A stretch of DNA of 64,000 nucleotides, taken from Muscardinus avellanarius (lineage: Eukaryota > Chordata > Mammalia > Rodentia > Gliridae). Below the pieces are notes generated by a model, which was given only the letters and a program-made list of their open reading frames with translations, searched no databases and was not told where the DNA came from. Position numbers and translations under genes: made by a program. Positions 10,010-21,110 of the stretch are shown here, one piece after another (the first letter of the stretch is position 1; every line of letters starts with the position of its first letter). The stretch is taken from assembly GCA_963383645.1 (NCBI GenBank), contig OY726559.1, forward strand, positions 112,417,393 to 112,481,392. The letters run 5' to 3'.

Positions 10010-11040
10010 CAGGTGGAACTTATTAACATTTAGCATGTCCCATTTTTCCCAGAATAGTACAATTTGCACAAAACATTTTGATTTTTTTTTTATAAAACAT
10101 GACTTTAAGCAATCTAACCTTTGGAAGTCTTGTGGTTAAACAATGACCTCCTGTGTCTTTTCTGAAAACTTGGGCACCCTTCCTTACTTTCTGCTCTGCC
10201 TGCCTCACTCACTGCCTCTTAGTCCATTAGCTATTACCAAGAAATACTAATTTTAGGTCAGGCGCTAGACACTGTGTACCTATTTTTGTTAACCATTCAC
10301 CTTTCTATTTTTCTTCTACCTTTTACTGGCCCCTGACCTTAACAATACCTACTGCTAAGCTATTTACTCATAATCCCTAATACAAACCCTGCAACCTGTT
10401 CTCCTATAAGTATCTAACTGCCTCCTAAGGCAGTTTCTCTGAATACTCTAAACACTGCGGGGGCCCAACTTGAGCCAACCTATCCGCGAAACTTAAAGTC
10501 TGTGCTCTAACTCATATGCCTTTTATATTTGCAATCCACTGACCCTCTCTATAAGCTCCTGTATATGGCAAAGGAGGGTCTGTGGGAGGAGGAAGGTATA
10601 AACATCTGCTCTAGCTCCCCGAGGTACCTGCCGCGTACAGCCACCAATTCTGTAAGTTACACAAGGTGTTTTCTGAACAGTAGGAACAACCAGCCTTTCA
10701 AGAAGTTTAGTAATTCCCTTAACGGGCAATATCCTCGTCGAAACTGATAGCATAACTTGTGGGGCAGACAATTCCAGAGTCCTTAATTTTTCCATGAACT
10801 TTATCAGACATGTTTTCAGCATTCGGGATTTGACAAATTTGAGGACATTCTGGATTTTCCCCTGAAGCTTCTCCTTGTATTATCCTACGATGAAATGAAC
10901 AGCATTCTTTACTAAACCCTTTGGAACCAACATATATCTGAATATTTAGACTCAGGCTCAAAATAATCAAAAATAAAGCCAGTAGCATCAGGATCAGCCC
11001 AGCCATCAGCCTTGTGCCTTGCAGAGACATCCTCCTGCTG
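10010..11040 (-). mobile_element. Betaretrovirus-like LTR/superantigen-related relic
   Basis: This is a SINE-free 1-kb block. On the minus strand a 103-codon ORF (11030-10719) begins with an ATG (A at -3), has a hydrophobic segment at about residues 8-29, and then a Cys-containing tail, suggesting a type II or signal-anchor membrane protein. Further downstream, another frame carries a Trp-Trp pair (10641-10646) and then a Pro-Thr-Asp...Leu-Pro-Tyr-Thr-Gly pattern (about 10553-10590). This recalls the conserved region of the superantigen encoded in MMTV-type LTRs. An in-frame stop lies at 10611-10613, and the two parts are in different frames, so it is broken. The assignment is tentative; an unrelated env-like fragment is possible. 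Confidence 0.4.
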
Positions 11041-11093
11041 GGACCTTGTTAAACAGCAGGAGCGACGTGGCCTTCACTGCCTGGGTCATGCCG

Positions 11094-11870
11094 AGGTGTG
11101 TGTGTGTGTGTGTGTGTGTGTGTACCCACACGTGCCTTGTGTACGTTTTCCTAGAGATTGAACCCAGGGGCATTCCACGTCTGAGCTATGCCCTAGCCCA
11201 TTTTATTTTGAAGCAGGTTCTTGCTAAGTTGCTCAAGCCTGCGATCCTCCTGCCTCAGCCTCCACGTCCTGGGACCACAGGTGTGTACCAGTATGCCTGT
11301 TTGTGCTAAGACTCTGGTGTGTGTTCTGATTGAATTCTTGTGCTGTTCTGTACTGCCCTCGGCTTTCTCCCAGCAGTACCCTCATCTGCAGTATCGTCAC
11401 GCGCCCTGAAACCCTGATTCAGTCACGATGACTCAGCTACAGCTCCATGCAAAACAGGAGCTACTAGCTAGGCGTGGTGGCGCACGCTTGTAATCCCTGG
11501 ACTTGGGAGGCTGAGACAGGAGGACCGTTCACAGTCAGCCTCAGCTACTTAGCAAGGCACTCCCCAACATAGTGAGACCCTGTTTCAAAATAAGAATAAA
11601 AAATTGGGTGCACGGCATGGTGGCTCATGCTTGTAATCCCAGCAATTGGAAAGCTGGGATAGGATTGCGGTTTGCAGACAGCCTCGGCGACTACTTAGTG
11701 AAACCATTTCAAAATGAACAAAAAATAGGACTGAGGGTATACCTCAGATATGGAAATCCCCTGATTTCATCCCCAGTACCACAAAAAAAAAAAAAAAAAG
11801 AATAAAAAATTGGGCTGGGGGTGTGGATCAGAGGCAGAATGTCCCTAGGTTCCATCCCCAGTAGTGCAAG
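11094..11870. mobile_element. (TG)n and SINE cluster
   Basis: (TG)n 11094-11122, old minus copy 11123-11310, plus copy lacking a tRNA-like half 11467-11600, plus copy 11611-11785, lone tRNA-like half 11805-11870. 11890-12490 is unique. Confidence 0.75.
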
Positions 11871-12376
11871 AAAAGAAAACATAGGAGCTACTAGGGTGAA
11901 CCTGTCTGCCCCAACCCAGACCTTGACCAAGGGTCCACAATTAAGGAATTCCTACTAGGTGTCCAGGTGCCTGGGCCACATCCATAAAGGAAGGCCACAA
12001 CCCCTGGCCTGGGCATTCTGGTGGATGGAGGAAGGCTGGGGGATCAAGGGAGGAGCAGCATGCCTCTGGGGAAGAGGCAGGGAGAGGACCAGGACCTGGG
12101 CCAGGTGGGCTTCAGTGTTACCACGCAGGGTCACAACTGGCTCCAGAGAGAAGGAGACCTTGGAAAAAAATAAGTGAAGGGGTGAGCCTCGGCCAGGCAG
12201 ACATCTGGGCGGCAGGCTCGCTGGAACATGGCTGGGGTATCCCAGGGGCTGGGGCAGGGGTGAGCCCAGGAAGGGGGAGGGATTCCAGGATCAGTGAGGA
12301 GATGGGAGGCGGGGCAACTCCATCCTGACCTAGAACCTCAGATGCCAGAGCCAGGAGGGGCTGGGGACAGTGGCAG

Positions 12377-12390
12377 CCACCCCCTGCTGG
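12377..12390 (-). promoter_or_regulatory. CTCF-like motif, minus strand, weaker
   Basis: The reverse complement CCAGCAGGGGGTGG matches 13 of 14 core positions; the mismatch is at a normally invariant C. Confidence 0.3.
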
Positions 12391-12489
12391 GCAGATGAGT
12401 GAACTAAGTGGACGGGGTGGGAGCACCGAGGGGCCCAGGAGAAACACGGGCATTCCAGATGCTCCTAGAGGCCGAGAGGCCCCTTTTGC

Positions 12490-13260
12490 TAGAGTAAACC
12501 AGCCTGGGCGGGGGCGGGCAGCCCACCTCTGCTCCTGCTCCGCCTGAGCCGGGACTTGGCTCCTATAGCTGCTGCTGCAGCTGGACCACTAGATGGCGCT
12601 GGCGCCCTGCACAGCTTCTCCCTCGGCCCGGCAGCTCCCAGCTCCGGGCCCTTGGCTGCCCTTGACCCCAGCCCGCCCATCTTCTCCCTTCCACCCACGC
12701 TTGATCCCTCTTTCTTTGCCTTGGAGTCGACCCCAGAGAAGAGCGCAGAGAGGGGTCCCCAGTCTGCATCTGCAGGGCAGGGGAGGAGAGGCCGGGGGAG
12801 GGGGCCTGGCCTGGGCGGCTGGCGCAGAAGGCTCACGGTGGCCAGTGTTGCCCCCCACCCCGCGCCCAGGGCCGGCTCTGGCTCTCTCTGCTGCGTTTGC
12901 TGCTGCGGTTCCCCGAGGGCTCATTTAGAGGCAGGGGACTGGGCAAGCCGGGTCAGGGCGGAGAAGAGAGAGGAGCTGGCGTCCACGCCTTTACCCGAAA
13001 ACCAGAGCGCCCCTCCACTGCCCCGAGCGGAGGGGCAAACGGGCTGGAGAAAAGGGGCGACCTTCGACGTGGCCACTGTCTGGGGACTGTGGGGAGGGCG
13101 GCGCCGCCCTTATCAACCCCCAGGATGCAGGCGCTGTGTGCTGACCCACACCCGCTTGGCACACATGCCCAGCTCGGGAGGCAGGGACAGGCCGGGAGCC
13201 ACCACCCCACCCCTGGACGGGGCTCGGGATCGCAGGCCAGCCTGGGGGAGCAGCCGAGAG
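12490..13260. promoter_or_regulatory. GC-rich, CpG-containing unique island
   Basis: Repeat-free GC-rich sequence with several open frames caused by composition. It carries the plus-strand CTCF motif at its left edge and ends in (CT)n at 13262-13306. I see no splice-bounded exon or homology; an enhancer, insulator or unannotated promoter is possible. Confidence 0.45.
12586..12599 (+). promoter_or_regulatory. CTCF motif, plus strand
   Basis: CCACTAGATGGCGC fits all 14 positions of the core consensus; it is preceded by TGGA and followed by TGG. Unique CpG-rich sequence. Confidence 0.75.

Positions 13261-13261
<1 letters not shown>

Positions 13262-13306
<45 letters not shown>
13262..13306. repeat. 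(CT)n microsatellite
   Basis: About 22 CT units close the GC-rich island. 13307-13750 is unique. Confidence 0.95.
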
Positions 13307-13308
<2 letters not shown>

Positions 13309-13749
13309 CCCTATCTCCTTCCCCCTGAACTTGACCTTGCCCTGCAGACTCTGAGACTCGAACCCCCCCCTGAGAAAAGGTCAGCAGGAGCCACAGGCTG
13401 CTCCCCTGAACTTTGGTCTTGCTTCAGAGCTGGACAGCAGCCAACAATAAGGTCTCCCCTCCCAGTCAGACTTCCTGCTGGCTGCTGCCTGGGGAAATCC
13501 CAGAAGCTGAGCTGTCCCCATCCCTGGCCGGAATGCCCACGGCCAGGCCAGGCCAGGAGCAGTGCCCTCCAGAGATCGCTGGGGGCTGAGGACAGAGGGC
13601 AGGGCTGAGGACGCCAGGAGGAAGGCCCGGCACACAGGGAGGAGGGACAGGGAAGGGAGGTCAGAGGTCCCAGAGGGAGCGAGGTGGACTCCACACGGTC
13701 ATCTTTATTCGTTTTCTATTCTTTTGTTTTTATTTTTTATTTTATTTTT

Positions 13750-14282
13750 GTAGTACTGAAGATGGAACCCAGGGGCCTTCTACCTCCAAGCTACACTCCC
13801 AGGCATATTTTATATTTTTATTTGGAAACAGGGTCTCACTAAGATGCTGAGAGCCTCACTAAGTAGCTGAGGCTGGCTTCGAACCTGTGCGATCCTCCTG
13901 TCTCAGCCTCTCAAGTACTGGAATTATAAGCATGTGCCACCATGCATGACTTTTTGTTTTTATTTATTATATTAGTAGCAGTAGTAGTAGTAGTACTGGG
14001 GATGGAACCCAGGGGTGTTCTACCTCCGAGCTACACCCCCCAGCCTTATTTTTTATTCTTTTATTTTGAAATAGGGTCTCACTAGCCGGGCTTGGTGACG
14101 CACGCTCGTAATCCCAGCATTTGGGAGGCTGAGACAGGAGGATCGCAGTTTGCAGCCAGCCTCAGCAACTTAGTGAGGCCCTCTGCAACTCAGTGAGACC
14201 CTGTTTCAAAATAAAGAATAAAAAATAGGGCTGGGTGTGGAGCTCGGAGGTAGAACACCCCTGGGTTCCATCCCCAGTACCA
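13750..14282. mobile_element. SINE cluster
   Basis: Minus type B copy 13750-13970, (AGT)n plus minus tRNA-like half 13975-14080, plus copy 14085-14282 inserted in it. 14283-14755 is unique with no gene seen. Confidence 0.8.
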
Positions 14283-14756
14283 AAAAAAGTAAAAGAAAAA
14301 ATTAGCAAGAACAGAGTGGGGCCCACCCGCCCAGGCGGAGGAGACTGGATCGTGACTGGGCTGAGGCAGGGGCCAGGTGGCGAGGCCCACTCTCCCCTCA
14401 CAGAGGAAGGTAGCAAGCAGTTGGTCCTCTCCCCCACCACCTTCTGGGGATGGAGCAACAGGAAGAGATGGAGGGGTCCACGTGGCAGAAAGCAAAGCCC
14501 CCACAGGCAGAGAGGAGGCAGGCAGCTAGGAAACAGCCCTGGGCACTGGAACGGTTATTCCTGTCCCCGTTACCCTAGAGATCTCATTCTGGGCTCTCAC
14601 AACAGCTGTGATGGGCTCTTCCTCCCTCTCTCCGTCGGCGCCCGGGATTCTAGGCAAGGGACGACATTCACATCGTCCTGCAGTGCACAGGCTCCGCCGC
14701 ATCCTCTTCCCTCTTTTGCGGCCAGCTACTGCCTCCCCTCCTCCATGAAGCTCTCC

Positions 14757-15545
14757 CAGCCGGGTGCAGGGACGACACCTGCCATCCCAGCACTTGAAGG
14801 GCTGACACAGGAGGATCACAGGCTCCAGGCCAACTGCAGCAAGTTAGTGAGATCTTCAGTAACGTAGCAGGACTCTGTTTCAAAATAAGAAATAAAGCCG
14901 GGCGTGGTGGCACCCACTTGTAATCCCATTACTAGGGAGGCTAAGACAGGAGGATCATGGTTCACGGACAGCCTCAGCTACTTAGTGAGGCCCTTTGCAA
15001 CTCAGTGAGACCCGGTTTCAAAATAAAGAATAAAAAGCCGGGCATGATGGTGCATGCTTGTAATCCCAGCGTTTGGGAGGCTGAGACAGGAGGATTGTGG
15101 TTCACAGACAGCCTCAGTGAGATTCTGTTTCAAAAATAAAGAACATAAAATAGGGCTGGGGGTGGAGCTCAGAGGTAGAATACCCCTGGGTTCTATCCCC
15201 AGTACCACAAAAATAAGTAAATAAATAAAAATAAATACATTTTAAAAATTAAAAAATAAGCCGGGCATGGTGGCACACACTTGTAATCCTAGTACTTGGG
15301 ATGCTGAGACAGGAGGATCACAGGTTTGCGGCCAGCCTCAGCTACCTAGTGAAGCCCTCTGCAGCTTAGTGAGACCCTGTTTCAAAATAAAAAATAAAAA
15401 ACAGGGCTGGGGGTGGAGCTCAGAGGTAGAATGTCCCTGGGTTCAATCCCTGGTACTACAAACAAAAAATAATTTCAAAATAAAAATAAAAGGGGGGGAG
15501 GCATGAAGGTCAGAGGTAAAATGCCCCTGGGTTCAATCCCCAGGA
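14757..15545 (+). mobile_element. Head-to-tail SINE array, about five copies
   Basis: Copies begin near 14757, 14896, 15032 and 15259, with an extra tRNA-like half to 15545. Several lack part of the right half because the next copy inserted in the A-rich linker. Confidence 0.8.
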
Positions 15546-15775
15546 TTAAAGAGAGCAGAGGAGCAGCACAGCTCTGGTAGCCAGCCCTTCCCAGGCCACC
15601 CCAGGCCTCCTGCCTCTCTACCCCCACTAAACGCTGGGCTGCATCCCCAGGTATTTGTGCAAATGTCCTGAACACTGCGGTTTCCTGGGGGTGTCTCTGG
15701 CCTCTCCCATTAGGAGCAAGTCCTGGGCAGAGACCTCCGTGTCAGGTCACAAGTCAGTCCACTGGGACCAGGGCA

Positions 15776-15855
15776 GGGCGGGGCGGGTGGCGCCACGTGA
15801 GTTAAATAGCCCATCTCTCCATCACTGAAACCGGTCTGGACCTGACCTTTGCACC
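15776..15855 (+). promoter_or_regulatory. Promoter-like motif cluster
   Basis: In order: GGGCGGGGCGGG (15776-15787), CACGTG (15794-15799), TTAAATA (15802-15808) and a DR1 nuclear-receptor-type site TGACCTTTGCACC (15843-15855). The spacing resembles a compact core promoter. No downstream exon is identified. Confidence 0.4.
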
Positions 15856-16154
15856 CTCCCTTCCCCCACTTTCTCCCCAGCCGACCCCTCCCAACCTCCT
15901 CTTCCCTGCCCACAGCTCCGCTGCGCTCTAGACGCCTGGGGTCGCCCCTGACACCCCAGACGCGGGTTTATGGCAAGCCCTGCCTTTGTGCTGCTCTGGC
16001 CCCAAACATCTCGCTGCACTTGGACTCAACAGGCTCTCCCCTGGCACCTTCCCAGCTGCCGGGTGACTGAGAGCCAGCTTTGCCCTGAAGGGAGCTGCCT
16101 GGGTGGAGTCCGACTGTAGCTAGTGGGGCTTTGGTGACAAAAGGGGTGGGCTCC

Positions 16155-16422
16155 AGCCGGGCGTGGTGGCACACGCTTGTCATCCCAGCATTTGGGAGGC
16201 TGAGACAAGAGGATCACGGTTCTCGGCCAGCCTCAGCTACTTAGTGAGGCCCTCTGCAACTCAGTGAGACCCTGTTTCAGAATAAATAATAAAAAATGGG
16301 ACTGGGGGTGGAGCTTGGAGGCCAAAAAAAAATAAAAATAAAAATAGGGCTGAGGGTGTAGCTCGGAGGTAGAATGTCCCTGGGTTCCATCCCCAGTACT
16401 GCACGAAAGAAAGAAAGAATGA

Positions 16423-16453
<31 letters not shown>

Positions 16454-16844
16454 GTAGGTAGAAAGGAAGGAAAGAAAAGAAAAAATAAAGTAAATAGAGC
16501 CGGGAGTATAGCTCGGAGGTAGAATGCCCCTGGGTTCTATCCTCAGTACTTCAAAAAAAGAAGAGTCGGGCATGGTGGCGCACGCTTGTAATCCTCGCGC
16601 TTGGGAGGCTGAGACAGGAGGATTGCGCAGGTTCGAAGCCAGCCTCGCTGACTTAAGAGACCCTGTTTCCAAATAAAATATAAACTAGGTCTGGGAGTGT
16701 AGCCCGGAGGTAGAAGGCCCCTGGGTTCCTTCCATCCCCAATACCACCAAAGGAAAAAAAAAAAAAAAGAAAAGAAAGAATAAAAAAATAGGCCTGGGGA
16801 TATAGCTCAGAGGTAGAATGCCCCTGGGTTTTATACTCAGTACT

Positions 16845-16917
<73 letters not shown>

Positions 16918-16976
16918 GGGCTGGGGGTGTAGCTCAGAGGTAGAATGCCCCTGGGTTCCATCCCCAGTACTGCAAA
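16155..16976 (+). mobile_element. SINE array with (GAAA)n tails
   Basis: Copies near 16155, 16345 (right half), 16497 (right half), 16563 (type B), 16795 and 16918 (right halves). (GAAA)n runs at 16404-16470 and 16847-16917 are their expanded tails. Confidence 0.8.
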
Positions 16977-17184
16977 AACGGGGTGGGGACCACTCGCTTG
17001 GGTGAGGAACATCCCCAGAGGTTTCATCTCTGGCTCTTGGTTGTGGAATGGGTGGACCTGGACAAGTTCCTCTACCTGTAAGCCTTTGCTTTGTTCTCAA
17101 CAATTTATGGGGTTGATAATAATAACAATAATAACAATGATAAGTAAATAAATAAAATCCTTGCAGGGCGCAGGAGGATTAGCT

Positions 17185-17410
17185 GTGCTAATCATAGCTA
17201 ACCCTTACCAGCTCTGCTTCCGTCCCAAGCCCTGTCCCAAGTGTTTTTAGGCGTTGTGTCATTTAATCCTTGCAAACCCCTACAGGGGAGGTGACTTTGC
17301 CGTCCTGAGTTTTGGATGAAGAGCTGAGGCTCCGGAGGTTAAGAAAGCTGTCTGAGCTGGCCCGCCCACCACGCATGGAGCCAGGTTTTGATGCCAGGCC
17401 GTGTTGTGTA
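17185..17410 (+). mobile_element. MIR remnant
   Basis: 'tcatttaatccttgcaa', 'gatgaagagctgaggctc' and 'gagccaggttttgatgcc' occur in MIR order. An ancient mammalian SINE. Confidence 0.75.
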
Positions 17411-17455
17411 ACCTGATTTCACACATGCAACTTCATCTTCAGAGTAACTGGAATA

Positions 17456-17650
17456 AGCCGGGCGCGGTGGCCCAGGCTTGTAATCCCGGTGCTTGGGAGG
17501 CGGAGACAGGAGGATCGCGCCGGTTCAAAGCCAGCCACGCTTGCTGGCTTAGGAGACCCTGTTTCCACATTTTAAAAAAAAGTATAAAAATAGGTCTGGG
17601 AGTGTAGCCCGGAGGTAGAAGGGTTTCCAGGAACCCCAGTACCACCAAAA
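17456..17650 (+). mobile_element. Type C SINE
   Basis: The right half reads 'gtagcccggaggtagaaggg' then 'tttccaggaaccccagtacc': the usual B box-like 'gggttccaccccc' is replaced. Other type C copies: 30507-30697, 37880-37935, 37968-38153 and 50191-50378. Confidence 0.85.
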
Positions 17651-17669
17651 AATAAAAATAAAAATAACT

Positions 17670-17875
17670 GGAATAATAGCTAACTTTTCCTCTTCCCTTG
17701 AGCGCCGCTCTCTGCCTGACTCCTCTACGTTGTGATCCTTTACCTTTGGACAGCCCTGAACAGCTACTCACCACTGTAGGAGGAAACTGAGGCTTCAAAG
17801 CTTAAGTCATGCCAAGGTGGCAAAGAGCTTCCTGCAGAGCCAGATGTGGGCTTGAGCCTGTCTGACACCACAGTG
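17670..17875 (+). mobile_element. MIR remnant
   Basis: 'aataatagctaac' at the start, then 'gaggaaactgaggcttcaaag' and '...gagccagatgtgggcttgagcc', as in MIR. A type C SINE lies between this and the previous MIR. Confidence 0.65.
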
Positions 17876-17884
17876 CTCTCTCGG

Positions 17885-18233
17885 CGTCAGGTGCACTGGC
17901 ACACACCTGCATCCCAGCGCTCGGGAGGCTGACCCAGGAGGCTCCCAGGTTGGAAGCCAGCTTCAGCGACTTAGAGAGCGCTAACCACTTAGCAAGACCA
18001 TTTCAGAACAAAAGAAAGCCTCTGGGTTCCATACCCAGTACCACAATTAAAAAAAAAAAAAAAAAAAAAGAAAGAAAGAACGGGCTGGGCATGGGTGGCA
18101 CGCTTGTAATCCTAGTACTTAGGAGACTGAGACAGAAGGATCACAGGTTCGAGAACAGCCTCAGCAACTTAAAAAGAATCTCAGTAACCTAATGGGATCC
18201 ATTTTTTTTGTGTGTGTGTGTGTTTTTGTTTTT

Positions 18234-18284
<51 letters not shown>

Positions 18285-18515
18285 GGATTGAACCCAGGGG
18301 CATTCTACCTCCAAGCTATACCTCCAGCCCATTTTTTTTTTTTTTTTTTGCGATACTGAGGATCGAACCCGGGAACATTCTACCTCCAAGCAACACCCTC
18401 AGCCCTACTTTTTATTCTTTATTTCTAAACAGGGTCGCACTGAGTTGCCAAGGGCCTCACTAAGTAGCTGAGGCTGCCCACAAACCACCATCCTCCTGTC
18501 TCAGCTGCTACGGAT
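17885..18515. mobile_element. SINE cluster with (TG)n
   Basis: Diverged plus copy 17885-18050 with A-run, plus 5' half 18083-18200, (TG)n 18234-18278, minus right half 18279-18330, minus copy 18345-18515. Confidence 0.75.
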
Positions 18516-18520
18516 TTGGG

Positions 18521-19112
18521 GGAAATATGTTTTGAGGAAACTGTTCCCTGGGAACCCTGTGAGGGCCCCGGACACACTTTCCCCCAACCCATAACAAAAG
18601 CCAAAACGACCAAAGACAGAAAATTACCGCGGGTTCTTGTCCTAAGCTAAGAATAAATATGCATAGCTTGGACAGTTGCTGAAGATTTAAAGAAGTTTAT
18701 TAGAAAGATAGAAATACAGAAAATAGAAATACAGCCCCATGGGGGTGACTTGAAATGAATACACCAATGGAATCCCACGTGGACCAGACTTTTATACCCA
18801 TCACCTCCATCTTGTTTACGTAATTCTGACGTAGTGAACGTCCCTGTAAGGTACCTCCCCCAGCAAGGTGTGGCAAGGTATCTCCTTTCATGAAGGGCAA
18901 GGTCAAACCCTGCTCCATCCTCCCTAGATCATCCTGTAGATCTGTCTTTAGATAAAAGCCTAGCTCTCCTCTCTTAAGATCTGTCTTTAGATAGAGGAAG
19001 CCGTAGCTCTCCTCTATTGACTTGTTAATTACTTTGAGCTAGGTTAATTTACATTGGAATAGCTGCCTGTTTTAGGCAGAAATCAAGTCCTTTCTTTACC
19101 CATTTCGACACA
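18521..19112 (-). mobile_element. Solo LTR, minus strand
   Basis: On the minus strand TATAAAA (reverse of 18790-18796) is followed 95 bp later by AATAAA (reverse of 18696-18701), the usual U3-R spacing. The likely 5' terminus is TGTGTCGAAATGGG at 19112. The U3 has a roughly 45-bp direct repeat ('agatctgtctttagata' twice, 18935-19015). The outer end is uncertain. Confidence 0.6.
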
Positions 19113-19199
19113 ACTATTTTGAAATATATCAATTATTTTCTTTTGAAATATATTAATAATCAGAGCTTTCCAAAATCTTCCTAGGCCGTTCCCAATACT

Positions 19200-20215
19200 G
19201 GTACATCAGCTTCCCAAATGCTGGGATTCCAAGCGTGCGCCACCATGCCCGGCTTCCAGCCAGATTTTTATTCTTTATTTTGAAACAGGGTCTCACTAAG
19301 TAGCTGAGGTTGGCTGTGAACTGCAATCCTCCTGTCTCAGCCTCCCAAGTACTGGGATAACAAGTAAGTGCCACCACACCCAGCTGGGATACTGTTTTGA
19401 CATAAATAAATAAATAAAAAGGGCTGGAGGGCGCAGCTTGAAGGTAGAATGCCTGCAGGTTAAATCCCCAGTACCAAAAAAAAAAAAAAAAAAAAAAACA
19501 CAATTTTTCTAGGGCCTTCACACCATCACCATGCCTAGTCTCCTTTCTTGGCTTTGTTAAAACTCCTGCCTGCCCTACATACCGCTCTGAAGGACCCTTT
19601 CTTTTTACCATTCCTACTGATCCCTGTCAGGTGGTGGCGCCCTCTTGTAATCCCCGCGCTTAAGAGGCTGAGACAGGAGGATCGCACAGGTTCAAAGCCA
19701 GCCTCAACAGCTTAGTGAGGCTCTCAGCAACTTAGTGAGACCCTGTTCCCAAATAAAGTATAAAATAGGTCTGGAAGTATAGCCTAGAGGTAGAAAGCCC
19801 CTGGGTTCCACCCCCAGTACCACCAAAACAACAACAACAACAACAAAAACCTGATCCCTATTATCCCATTCGGGTCCATGTTTGCTCCAGCTACTCAAGC
19901 CTGGCTCCTCCTGACAGCACATGCAGGTGACATCGATCACATCTGTTTTGACAATCATATTTAATTGGCAGTGTCTTCTAATTATCTAATGCTTGAATTT
20001 TTTTTTTTTTTTTTTTTTTTACTGGGGATGAAACCCAGGGGCATTCTGCCTCGGAGCTACACCCTCAGCCCTATGTTTTATTCTTTATTTGGAAACAGTG
20101 TCTCATTGACTTGCAGAGGGCCTCACTAAGTAGCTGAGGCTGTCTGGGAACCATGATCCTCCTGTCTCAGCCTCCCAAGTACTAGGATGACAAGCGTGCG
20201 CCACCATGCCCAGCA
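19200..20215. mobile_element. SINE cluster
   Basis: Minus B1-like halves 19200-19385, plus right half 19415-19478 with A-run, plus type B copy 19625-19830, minus copy 20000-20215. 19500-19620 and 19850-19990 are unique, as is 20216-20535. Confidence 0.75.
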
Positions 20216-20539
20216 ACACCAGGCCTTTTTTATTTCTTTTCTTCCACCTCCAATCCCATGACAAGCCAGTCCACAGGGAAGGGGAGGCCCAGAGATTCAG
20301 AAAAGAAAACAGCTGAGCACCATCTTCTCCTCCCTCATTATCACACCTCTTGGCCTCAGTGTTCTGAGCACACCTCCCGCCTCCTGGGGGAGAGACAGCC
20401 TGGGCTCCCTCGGCCAACTTTCTTATCACATCTTGAACATGAACAGTGCTTGTCTCTGCTTCTCAAACTTTATACAAAACATTTGCTTCTAGAAGTTTTT
20501 TGTTTTTTTGTTTTTCCTTTCTTCACTTCCCCCCCCCCC

Positions 20540-20744
20540 CCAGTACTGGGGATAGAACCCAGAAGCATTGTACCTCTGAGCTACACCCCCAGCCTTGTTT
20601 TTTATTCTTTATTTTGAAACAGGGTCTCACTGAGTTGCAACAGGCCTCACTAAGTACCTGAGGCTGTCTGTGAACCGCGATCCTCCTGTCTCAGCCTCCT
20701 GAATGCGGGGATTACAAGTATGCACCACCATGCCCGGCCTTCTA

Positions 20745-20777
<33 letters not shown>

Positions 20778-21110
20778 GGTGGTACTGGGGATGGAACCCA
20801 GGGGCCTTCTACCTCCGGGCTACACTCCCAGACCATATATATATATTTTTTTTTTTTTTTTTTGAAACAGGGTCTCTTAAGCTAGCACGGCTGGCTTCGA
20901 ACCTGCGCGATCCTCCCGTCTCAGCCTCCCAAGCTCAGGGATTACAAGCGTGCGCCACCAGGCCCGGCCTTAATTTTATTTTAAAACAGCGTCTTGCTAA
21001 GGTACTCAGAATCTCGCTAAGTCGCTGAGGCTGGCCTTCAAACTGTGATCCTGTGTCTCAGCCTCCCAAGCACTAGGACTACAGGCGTGCGCCCCGGTGC
21101 CCGGCTCCCC
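20540..21110 (-). mobile_element. Three SINE copies, minus strand
   Basis: Copies 20540-20740, 20750-20960 (type B/C with T-run tail) and a B1-like half 20965-21110. 21111-21610 is unique. Confidence 0.8.

Noticed and set aside
12556..13608. 350-codon plus-strand open frame
   Set aside because: It is explained by GC-rich composition and a (CT)n run read as Leu-Ser. There are no splice-consistent ends and no recognisable domain, and long frames exist on both strands.
19630..19650. CTCF-like AGAGGGCGC on the minus strand
   Set aside because: It fits only about 11 of 14 positions and lies in a SINE 5' end.
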